Source: Vanilla planifolia
Lineage: Eukaryota; Streptophyta; Magnoliopsida; Asparagales; Orchidaceae
Assembly: GCA_023846275.1 (NCBI GenBank)
Contig: CM043868.1
Location: 5,041,153-5,105,152 of the forward strand
Reading direction: 5' to 3'
DNA length: 64,000 nucleotides
The notes beneath the pieces are model-generated. The model was not told the DNA's origin and made no database searches. It saw only the letters and a program-made list of their open reading frames with translations. Made by a program: the position numbers and the translations under genes. Each line of letters begins with the position of its first letter. Position 1 is the stretch's first letter. Of this stretch, positions 36,801-46,612 are shown piece after piece.

Positions 36801-39550
36801 AACCTTTTATCATACAAACTCAAATTCTCACCATTTATCATAATGCATAAAGTGTATTGTTATGTGTTTTAACATTCTAAAATAAAAAAAAACTCCAAAA
36901 CTAACTTCTCCAATCAAGCTTAAGTTTCATGTTTGACAACAAATGATACACCAATTAATTTTTAAGATATATGATCTAAAAATTTTAAATAAAAGTATTA
37001 ATATAATGATAAATATTTTCTTATTATCAAATTAAGTCATATATGAACCAAGAGTTTAGTAGTTTCTAAATGATATCATGCCTTCTCTATGGGATTTTTT
37101 TGTGGAAGCTAATCACTAAATATTCTCCATTATCCCTCTTATGTTGAACAAGAGTTTTGTGATGCCCTTGCTAAGAGTCCTCCTTTTAATAACCAACTAC
37201 TATAATTAATTGGTATTTTCTTGGATCTTCTTGCACTTGTCCTCACTACTACTCTTGTTGTAATTTATTATGCTCCATTTTTTATTTCAAAACCATGAGC
37301 ATAACAAAAATATAAATAATCACAATAACATGATATTCGTACAAATAACAATATAAAAAGACATGAAATTCTAACATAATAGTAATCCAACAAATTAATA
37401 AACCCTTAGAAGCAATATTATATATAACTAGCAAAATCTAATAGAAAGAACATAATAAGTAATTATCAAATCTAATATAGTGTCATGATATAGTCTCACA
37501 TCCAAAAAAATATAATAATTAACATATAAAATTACTCTATTATTACTAATAATGAAATATACGAAGATAGATCATCTAACCAATGTATTAACTTTGATAA
37601 TCTGTAGCTCAAATCTTACTCAACTTCTAGCTCCCTCATCTTACAAAAACATGAGTGAGTTGAGTAGCTCAATAAAGAATTCTTAAGTCATATTATAAAA
37701 CTAATATATAATAACCAAGAAATATATATATAAAAAATAGTAAATCATATAAATAAATCCCATCAATTCTAACTCTTACAAGTATCATTATCGATCAATT
37801 AAGTTAATACATAACCTTATGTGACTATTAGATGCTCAATGTCTTCTTATCGATCCAATATACTCTTTAATGCAAGTGACTTATGATAGAACCTGGTACT
37901 TCTATCACATCATGTAATCCACTATTCCTTAAGGCAATGATACATGACCAAATCCAGTAGAGGTTTAAAAGTCTTTAATAATAATATGTATTCCCTACCA
38001 TAATCATAACATATCATATGTTCCATATTAGACAAAATATGCGAACTTTCCATTTTGAGACTATTTATATAATGGTTATCAACAAACCTATGGGATTCTT
38101 ATCAGACAATCTGACACTCCTCTTATAAACTCAACTAACCAAGTGTAACTAATACATCCAGGCTATGAGAGTTGAATAGCTAACTTATTTATCTTTTAGG
38201 TGAGCAAGCATGATCAAGGGTCCATTTTATTTAGTATTCACCTAATCAAAGCACATCCATGACTCATAATAACTTATTAAAACAGATCTATCACTACCTA
38301 AAATTATTTATATTTTTTCAATTTGAATCTATCATATGGGAAGTTTTAAATTAACCAACAACTTAATAAGTCAAGAATTTTCTTTAATCCTAAATACACT
38401 ATCTAAGATTCTCCATAACCTAACTAAGATAATTTAAGATTTCAATCATAAGTTCTATTTTAATTATTTTGGTTTATCACCATCTAAATATCTTAGGGTT
38501 TTCACCGAACATAAATTCAACTATCCTTAGCTCTTTTTTCCATATTTAGTTTTTCCTTAATTCATCTTGAGCTTACATATTTATGATATCCTTAATACTC
38601 ACATAATCTTAACTACTACCCTTAAGTTCAATACATAATCAATTATCATTACAATTAAGATTGGGTTCATACAAGTTTCATTTACGACTCTTATGTCTCA
38701 AAGATAATCTTAAGTTATAATACTCATTATAAGACCTCTCTTAAGCTATCACAAATCCCTAAATCACCATCTAAGGTGTCATCATAAAACCTCTTATCAT
38801 GCCCTTTATAGCTTCCCAACAAAAAAACATCATATGCACTTTAGAAATCATCTAAGTTCTTTGAAGGGTTGAACCCATGGGACCCATGACTCAATAAGTC
38901 ATGTCTCAATGCTTCCCAAGCATACTAAGGAAAAGGAATACTTGGCTACAATAATTCATAAGATTTTGGCTTCATTTTTGAGTTTCAATTCATGGTTCAT
39001 CTCAGGCTAAGATTTAATTTATTCATATAGCATTCTATGCATTTTCATTCATAACTTTTAAATAATAGCACACATCTCTTTCATGTCATGCCATCTAACA
39101 TAAATTATTAGTATTATCAAGCTTAACCTTAGTGTTGTTGTGGTATTAACCTCTAGCCATGGTATATTATTTGATTGATGATAACAGATTCGAAGTCTTT
39201 CTAATAAATTTGGTTTGATAAATGTTTAAACTCAAAATAATTGATACTCATATTCATGGGAGAATTTAAAGAAGAAGAGAAGTTAAAGTGAAATCTCATG
39301 AAAAGAATCTTGGTGGAAGTAACAAACTTTCAAGGAATATTTTTTGATATTACTTTTAGTTATTTTAATTTTATTTTTAGAATGTTAAGATTGATTAAAA
39401 TTAGTTTTTTAAGGCATAAAAAAAATTAACTAACTTTTATCTCTGATATCTTTGATCAACATCTTTGATCCAATATTTGAAATATACATTTCTTAAATAT
39501 TTGATTAGTATCTTTGAAATCTTATTATTTTGTAATGATTTTAATATAAG
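33839..39550. other. Decayed AT-rich DNA, probably old LTR and copia remnants, no recognised gene
   Basis: No protein domain could be read. Hints of retroelement origin: near 34600-34625 the minus strand has GATGCCAAAGAAAGAGAAAT, like the polypurine end of some copia elements. At 36297-36350 the text CCATACATTAAATAAAAATA and TTAGGTTTAGGCTCAAC resemble 61751-61805. At 37650 GAGTGAGTTGAGTAGCTCAA looks like LTR-derived text. I cannot draw element borders here. Confidence 0.4.
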
Positions 39551-40256
39551 ATATAATAAAAAAACCAAATCACCTTACAAATAACTGCTCAGCAGTTGTT
39601 ACAATGTTTAGGTTGGGTTAAGAGATGAATCCCAAACCTATTCGACACATTTGAATTTATATCAGATCAAAAATATTGCCCTCTAGATGCTGCATAATTA
39701 ATCTTCTGATTATTGGTATGCATGGGTGATTAAATCCCACACGAACCAAGTGGTTGCCAACCTCAAAATCAGGTTGCCTCTAGCATGCATCAAAATTCTT
39801 ATATAGAGAAAAATTCTTTTCAAATACACTATATGGGACTAAATATATTGCTTTTATTGTGCGATGAACTCATGAGTTGTGAGAGTGATGTGACCTATTC
39901 GATCGTACATTTTATGATCAAATGATCACCACCGTATTGCATGTTTCAAAAGTAGTAATTATATCAATTGTTAGATCACATAATGTCGTGATCGCACGAT
40001 CCATATTTCTTTCGCTCATAAGTTAAATCTTGCTGTCATATCGTGATTTTGATATAACAATCCATATCAAATTTATATTTCTAAAAGGCATCGCTTAATT
40101 GCGTTTGTCCAATCATGCAGTTTTCATGATCAAACGACTGTCGTTAGGTCCGATCCAACAACTCCAGTGTAATGGCTCTTTTAGCCTTTATTTTGAGTTG
40201 TTGGGCAATTTTTTTTAAAATATTAATTTTCTAATTAAAAATTAAAGAAACATAAA
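39551..40256. other. Intergenic DNA with retained CG sites, flanking the copia element
   Basis: No gene. Unlike the DNA to its left, it keeps many CG dinucleotides (CGATCGTAC, GTCGTGATCGCACGATCC, GACTGTCGTTAGG). It may be the older host sequence into which the copia element at 40257 was inserted. I looked for the missing C-terminal part of the UGT pseudogene here and did not find it. Confidence 0.45.
40155..40204. repeat. Perfect 10-bp inverted repeat with a smaller nested stem
   Basis: CCAACAACTC at 40155-40164 and its exact complement GAGTTGTTGG at 40195-40204 enclose 30 bases, in which GGCT and AGCC form a second small stem. It lies 52 bp left of the copia LTR. Function unknown. Confidence 0.6.
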
Positions 40257-40897
40257 TGAAACGACTAAATTGGGTGTTTATTAAGTGCTTTTAGTCTTTA
40301 GAAGTTGTCCATAAATAATTGAATTTTTTAGCAAATTTTTTCATGACAACATTTACAAAAGTCTAAAGAAAAATTCTTATCATGACCTCAAAGCAATTTG
40401 CAGTCATTGCTTATCGTCACCTCCTTACGCTACGTCTTTCTTCAACAAACTCCAAATTTCATGATTCATCTTTCAATTAGCTAAGCTCTCATTTTATAGC
40501 TAATTAAATTAAAATAATTATGACTTGTTAAATATTTTGTCAAGCATAGGAGTTTATTTGTACGAATTTTTATCATCATTTTCTTTCCTCTTTTGCCAAT
40601 TTTATTTTGTTGTAAGGCTATTGTATCTTGTTTTATTTTCTTGTTGTAAGGGTTTAGCTTACCTTCTTTTAATGAATGGCTTATATAGTTTGTTTTTATA
40701 CTTGGTTTTTATAGAGGGTGAATTTAGGCTTGATTTTAAGCCAAACCACCTAAAATTTCTTGCGAATATGTTTAAATTTTGTATTTATTTATTTCATAAT
40801 TTCTAAATCTTATTAAAATAAAAATTAATATATTTTCAAAAAATTAGAATTTTTAATTCTAGTAATTCACCTCCCCCTCTTATTGAACAATATTTCA
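40257..40897 (+). mobile_element. 5' LTR of a Tork/SIRE-type copia element
   Basis: 641 bp, with exact inverted ends TGAAA...TTTCA. It aligns with 43982-44590 throughout (for example AAGCTAAGCTCTCATTTT and ATTAAATTAAAATAATTATG in both). The open frame at 40525-40806 lies within it. The two LTRs are clearly diverged, so the insertion is old. Confidence 0.85.
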
Positions 40898-40899
40898 GT

Positions 40900-40911
40900 T
40901 GGTATCAAATA
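40900..40911 (+). other. Primer-binding site of the copia element
   Basis: TGGTATCAAATA, close to TGGTATCAGAGC for initiator tRNA-Met, two bases after the LTR end. Confidence 0.75.
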
Positions 40912-40939
40912 AGATCCTTTTTAGTGAGAAGAAATTTTT

Positions 40940-41868
40940 TGAGAGATCTATAGCTTAAATTGATGCTTCAACTATATTGGGTGAAGGTGCATCTTCTAAT
41001 AGGCAACCACTCTTTTGCAATAATCATTATCTTTATTGAAATACTAAAATAATAAGTCATTTAAAATTTATTAGCAAAGAATTATGGGAATTGATGCAAG
41101 TTAATTTTGGTTTTCTTAGAAAGAAAAATGCATAATGTACCTGTGTATCTAAACCTTTCTATGAAATGGACAATAGTTAAAAATATAAAGTATAATTAAA
41201 TGATAAGATCATAAATATTTTACATTGTGTTTTGAATACTACAAAATTTAATAGAATCATGAATTTAAAAATTGCTTACAAGATTTGGCATAAATTAGAA
41301 GTAACATATGAAGGCACTTGTTTAGTTAAGAAAAATGAAATAAACATGATAACACAAGACTATGAGTTATTTAGAATACTTTTAAATGAGTCCATCAAAA
41401 GTATGTTTATTAGATTTACCAATATTATTAATGCTTGCTAGCTTGGGAAAGCTACTTTCTATGAATGAACAGGTAAAGAAGATACTATGAATCTTATATC
41501 TATTGACCACTACCCATCAAGATAGCCAAAAATATTTTTATGATGATAATAATGACTTGATGGATGAGCTTATGACAAATAAGCTAAAAATGGAGAGAAA
41601 AAAAGAAGAACAAGAATTAATTAAGAAGAATAAAACAAAAAAGAAAAAACAATCAATAATATTGAAGATAAAGGAAGATATTTTAGAAGAGAAATCCACT
41701 GATGATCAATGTATAGCTTTAATTTCAAAAAGTTTATCTAAAATTTTTAATGGTATAGGAAAATATAAAAATCAAAAGTCTAAGAGAAGGATAAGAAGGA
41801 AGGAGGAAAGTATTTGTCATGAATGTGAAAAGCTAGGACATATTAGACCATCATGTCCTTTTATGTAA
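40940..41868 (+). pseudogene. Copia gag with zinc knuckle (broken)
   Basis: Capsid/nucleocapsid protein of a copia element. Readable parts in order: ISKELWELMQVNFGF near 41070; then the open frame 41232-41441 with FNRIMNLKIAYKIWHKLEVT, EGT, NMITQDYELFRI and ESIKSMFIRFTNIINA, the standard UBN2/gag signature. A second open frame at 41503-41868 has a lysine-rich stretch, then DDQCIALISKSLSKIF, and ends in an intact CCHC knuckle CHECEKLGHIRPSC. Stops at about 41440-41503 and a missing first Met (the second frame has no usable ATG context) show it is dead. Transcription would start in the LTR. Confidence 0.8.
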
Positions 41869-42439
41869 GAAAGAGTTGAAAAAAAGTAATATGATGAAGA
41901 AAAGTAAGAAGTAGAAAGCATTAAAAGTAGCTTAGAGTAATTCTGAAGAAACATGTACAAGTGAAGAGAAAACTAATAATGAAGGATTCTTTTACATGAT
42001 GGCTAGAGAGGAAAACGAAGAAAAAAAAGAGTGCATCCTTAAGTGAGAAAGAGGTAAATTATTCAAACGAAAAGTTAGCTAAATAATTGCTTTATGTTTG
42101 TAAAAGGTATGAAATTTTGAGTAAAAAAAATAAGAAACTAAAAGAGGAATATTGTGAATGTGTAGGGCTTTGTGATGAAATGAAAAGTACCAATGAGGAC
42201 TTAGTATAAATAATTAATGAGCATGCTTTCTTAGTTAAAGATTTTAATGATTTTATTCTGAAAAGAAAAATCAATTAATAGAGATGTCACGCATGCTAGA
42301 AGATTCATATGCATAATTCTAATGATAATATTAACTTATCACATGATTATAATAAATTTATATGTAATTATTGCATGCTTCTAGGTCACACTTTACATAC
42401 ATATAGGATTAGAAATAATGTTCACTTAAACTATCTTAC

Positions 42440-43800
42440 TTATACATAGGTAATGAAGGTCAATAGTAGTTTAACTACTCTTAAATGTGCTAGACCCAAA
42501 ATGATTTGGGTTCCTAAATCTAACAATTAAGTTATGAGTGCAAATATGTCTTCTTTTTAAGGGCAAAGAGGACATGTGATTCTTAAATAGGGGTGCTCAA
42601 GACACATGACTAGAAACATCAAGCTATTCACTCAACTAAATGCTTATGATGGAGAAAAAGTTGGGCTTGGTGACAATTCAAAGAAATCTATCAAAGGAAT
42701 AGGTATTATTGAAAATCTTACATTTTGAATTACTAAATTTTTATTTGTTTAAGGCTTAAAATATAATTTACTTAGCATTAGTTAACTTTGTGATAGTGGT
42801 TTTAGTATTTTATTTGATATTCTTACATATAAAATTATTAAAAATAAAAATATAGTAATTATTGCACCTAAAAAATAATACTTATTTATTTGATCTAAAA
42901 ATCATAAATAATTCTTAAAATCACATGATAGTGACTCAAATTTATGACATAAGAGATTTTATCATGATTAGTATACATACATTAAGAAAAATAATTAAAT
43001 ATAACTTAGAGATTTACCTAAATTAACTTCTATAGATAATTTTGTTGTGGACCATATAATTTAGGGAAAAAAATAAAAACAAGCTGTCAAAGTAAGAAAG
43101 ATATAACTTCTAAAGGGATTTTGAAACTTGTATACATCATATGAGCTTAGGATGTAGGAAATATGGATTAGTTATAGTAGATGATTATTCTAGGTATAAA
43201 TGGATTATTTTTTAAGACAAGAGTGAATCATTTAAACAATTTCAAATATTGATAATCAAATGATAAAAGATCATAAGTTGAATGTCTATAGAATGATAAT
43301 ATATGAGAATTTAAAAATTATGAATCTAATGAGTATTATAATAATAATATAATTTTTTATACATTGTTGACACCTAAAATTTCACAATAAAATTGTGTAG
43401 TAGAGAGAAAAAATAAAACTTTATTAGATTTAGCTAGAAGTATATTGAATGAGTATGATTCACCAAACTTGTTTTAGGTAGAAGCTGTGTTTATAGCTTA
43501 TTATGTTTCAAATAGAATACTTTTTAAGCTCATATTAAACAAATAATCATATGAATTAAATATTTGATAAAAAAACCAAAATTTACTCTTTTATCTATAT
43601 TTGATTGTAAATATTATATTTTAAATAATGGTAAAGGAAAATTAAGAAAAATTGATCCAAAATGAGATGAGGAAATCGTTTTAAGATATTTATTTAGTGG
43701 TAGAGCTTATAAAGTTTATAATAAAACTATTAATCAAGTAGAAAAATCTATATATATAAATTTTAATAAATCATTATCAATAAAATAAAATAATGTAAAC
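42440..43800 (+). pseudogene. Copia protease and integrase (broken); RT and RNase H absent
   Basis: After the gag end motif ARPKMIWVPKSN (about 42490), the protease start is GCSRHMTRNIKLFTQLNAYD, then KKSIKGIGIIENLTF; the catalytic D of DSGCSRHMT is lost to a stop. GLKYNLLSISQLCDSGFSIL follows at about 42752. Integrase is seen in SLGCRKYGLVIVDDYSRYKW (catalytic Asp kept) near 43145, then NCVVERKNKTLLDLARSILN with the catalytic Glu near 43395, and EAVFIAYYVSNRI near 43480. The region after integrase (DEEIVLRYLFSGRAYKVYNK to about 43790) is present, but the approximately 1.8 kb of RT and RNase H are gone, and the 3' LTR starts at 43982. The minus-strand open frames at 42092-42274 and 43734-43934 are shadows. 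Confidence 0.82.
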
Positions 43801-43981
43801 ATGAATAATGAATAAATAGAATTTGAAAAACTAAGTTTAAGAGACTTAAGTGAGATAAATAAGAAAAAGAAAATAATTGAAGAAAATAAAACTCTTAAAG
43901 CTTTAACATATAATAGGATCGTCCCAAAGATCAAGTAGTCGATAAAATGATAGATGACATTAAAAATATTGGAAGGGTAAA

Positions 43982-44590
43982 TGAAACAGTTAAATTGGGT
44001 ATTTAGTAAATACTTTTAACTATTAGAAGGTGTCTATAAATTAGAGATTTTTTTAACAGATTATTTAATGAAAACTTTTACAAAATTTCAAAGAAGAGTT
44101 TTGAAATCATGACCTCAAAACAATTCATAACCATTGTTAATAACCACCTCCTTAAAACTGTGCTATTTTTTTTTAATAAACTTCAAATTTTATAATTCAT
44201 CTTCTAAAAAGCTAAGCTCTCATTTTCTCATTTTATAGTTGATTAAATTAAAATAATTATGTCTTGCTAAATATTTTATCAAGCATAGAAATTTATTTAT
44301 ACGATCTTTCATCGTCATTTTCTTTTCTCGTTTAGTCAATTTATTCTGTTGTACAGCCATTGTAGCTTATTTTATTTCATGTTGTAAGAGTTTAGTCTAA
44401 TAGTCTTTTGACAAAAAGCTTATATTGTTTATTTTTGTATATAATTTTTGTTGAGGGTACACATAAGCTTAATTTTAAGCCAAATTATCTAAAAATTATT
44501 TGTTTACATGCTTAAATTTTTGTACCTTATTATTTCATAATTTCTAATATTTTTTTAAAATTAACATATTTTCAAGAAATTAAAATTAAC
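43982..44590 (+). mobile_element. 3' LTR of the copia element, right end lost
   Basis: Starts TGAAACAGTTAAATTGGG after a purine run (GGAAGGG, about 43971-43977). It matches the 5' LTR up to about 44585, but the last 45 or so bases, including the TTTCA end, are missing. UGT-like coding sequence begins at once. Confidence 0.8.
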
Positions 44591-44591
44591 A

Positions 44592-45180
44592 TACTCGAAT
44601 TCCTTCCGCAATACGTGACGAAGCCATCCACCGCCGCATGATTCAGAATCAACAGCTGCGGCGCCAACCCTCTGAACACTAGTCCCCTCCCCTCGATACT
44701 GTCCGCAAACACTTCCAGAATCCAATCTTCTCCTACATTCCGCGCCGCCCAAATGAACGGATGTCCCGAAGCTTCAAGCCCAAGAGCCATTTTTCTCAAC
44801 TGTGCCGTAGTGAAAACTCCGCTGCTGAAGTACATGAACAGGATAGATCTCGGATTCTTGCCATCGAGCCATTTCAAAACCTCGTCTGCTCTGTCGCCTC
44901 CTCCCTTTGCCTTCTTATCCGATTCCATTTTGTTGCAAGTAGAACCGTGGCTGACATTCCACGATTTCCCACCAACCACATTCCTGCAGTGCTCAACGTA
45001 GAAGCTGTTGAAAACAACCCCGTAGCTCTTCGGGTCGAACAGTTTGTTGTGCTTGAATGCCTGAAACATGGAATTCCGTCGTCATTGTTTCCCATTGTGT
45101 GCTGCCATTGTTCTGCTGGCCTCGCGACCTCTCTTACAATGGGCACGCATAAAGCATCTCGAAGCGATTGTCCAAATAAT
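44592..45180 (-). pseudogene. UDP-glycosyltransferase pseudogene, paralogue of the intact UGT
   Basis: A broken second copy of the neighbouring UGT, corresponding to about residues 186-372 of it. The main open part (about 45069-44592, minus) carries VVFNSFY, VEHCRNVVGGKSWNVSHGS, LKWLDGKNPRSILFMYFSSG, ALGLEASGHPF, EGRGLV and APQLLILNHAAVDGFVTYCG. By my hand count about two thirds of the last 66 residues equal the intact protein. Damage: six residues (ELEPDY) deleted after NSFY; in the sugar-binding box W-APQ reads L-APQ and HCGW reads YCGR; a frameshifted, longer segment lies between RFEML (about 45155) and NSMF (about 45073). The N-terminal 40% is missing, and the C-terminal part stops right after the NSS of the box, at the copia LTR. 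Plus-strand open frames here are shadows. Confidence 0.88.
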
Positions 45181-45200
45181 TAAAAATCCTTTATTTGTTA

Positions 45201-45222
45201 TTTTTTTTTTTTTTTTTTTTTT
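45201..45222. repeat. T(22) homopolymer
   Basis: Twenty-two T on the plus strand, about 20 bases beyond the 5' side of the UGT pseudogene. It could be the poly-A trace of a minus-strand retroposed piece to its right, but nothing recognisable is attached to it. Confidence 0.8.
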
Positions 45223-46612
45223 GAAAACCATTTGTTTAGTGCAATATTCGTCATGGCTGACGTAAATGATGCATTCTAGTTGACTGCTTTCTGCATATTG
45301 TTTTTTGGAAATTAGATGCAATTGTAGCCACTCATTTAATAAAATCAAGGTATTTTATTTTTAACTATTTATTTAATCTGTGCTGTAGTTAATAAAAGGC
45401 CGCATTTGGTTAAAGCAATATCATTTTGAAAAAGACCTATTAACCGCTAAATTTCAACTCCTAGCATCGTCAAATCAAGTTTATTAAATTGTTTTTTTTA
45501 TTTATCATCTGTAATCTGTTTGATAAATTATTTTTAAATATAATATTTTTAAAAATATAATGAATATTTGACAAACCATGTTTCAAAAGATATGTTTTAA
45601 TAGAAAAAATTAAAAAAATAAACAGAATAAAAAGAAAGTTTGATCATTAAAAAATATATATTTTTATAAAAAAATTTAAATTATTTAAATCATTTAATAA
45701 TATTAATTAGTTAAATTAATATTCGATAATAATCGTATCAAATATAATCTCAAAAATAAAAGAGTCATAAAATTGACAAAAATAACATAAAAGTTATCAT
45801 GTGAACTTACTAAATAGAAAAATATATATATATATTATCAATGTTTTTAAAAATCATTGTTGTGTTTGTTTTAGAGCTACAATGTTTAATGTCTTCTATA
45901 AATAGATATTTTAATTTCTTTTTCTATGAGATTATTATCATTATTATCGTTTCTTTTTTCTTATTTATCCTCATTCTTTGTCAATCAAGATAGAATGATG
46001 ATTCCTTAAACCAGTTCATGACTTATGTTGTGCTTTTCATGGATTTTTCTAAAGTTTTGAGCTCTTTTTTCTGTGGAGTTACCTAAGAAGATTGTTTGAG
46101 GGAGGAGAGCCTACCTCAAAAAATGTTGAAATGGATGATGCCATTGGCTCCACCGTGTATTTCAATGTGGAAATCTGTCCCTATGATAAATAAAACCGCT
46201 GTAAAAAGCTTAAACATCAAATGCAATATTTTTTTTTAATCCAACAGTCATTTTTCTTGCTGTGCTTCGGATAATTAAACTTCAGCAATATATTTTTTTG
46301 ACTACTTCAAGCAATTTTAGTTTTCAAGTGTGATGATTCAATGTAAACTCAATTCAATTTCCTTAGGCTTGAATTCCAAACGAGCCAATTTTAAAATGAC
46401 ATCGATTTTGGAACTCTAATACGAAAAACGATTCTGAATCGATTCGAACTTGTCAAACTCAAGTTAATATCAGTCAAGAGCCTGACATTTAGCTCGCGTT
46501 TGGTTTTGAAATAAATTTACGAAAATTTAAGTTATTCTAAAACAGCAAGCGATGCATAAACAGAGAACGGAAACTACAGGCAAATTTCCAGCCGCACTCT
46601 TAAGTTGAGCAA
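45223..46612. other. Spacer between UGT pseudogene and intact UGT
   Basis: AT-rich, no gene on either strand. It serves as the 3' flank of the intact UGT. I did not find a clear AATAAA signal (TTTATT on this strand) close to the stop codon. A possible small inverted-repeat element lies at 46376-46503. Confidence 0.45.
46376..46503. mobile_element. Possible miniature inverted-repeat element
   Basis: CCAAACGAGC at 46376-46385 is mirrored by GCTCGCGTTTGG at 46492-46503, an inverted pair about 128 bp apart with a 2-base gap in the match. No target duplication was confirmed, and no second copy was seen in the window. Confidence 0.28.

Noticed and set aside
39551-40256. Search for the missing UGT C-terminus left of the copia element
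   Set aside because: No WP-x-x-EQ, GGSS or similar UGT text is readable on the minus strand here.
44592-45222. UGT pseudogene as a processed retrocopy because of the nearby T(22)
   Set aside because: The pseudogene is on the minus strand, so a poly-A tail would appear as T at its low-coordinate end; the T run is at the other side. The intact gene is intronless anyway, so intron loss cannot be tested.
44753-45348. Several plus- and minus-strand open frames of 65-140 codons near the UGT pseudogene
   Set aside because: They overlap the pseudogene in other frames and show no family resemblance.
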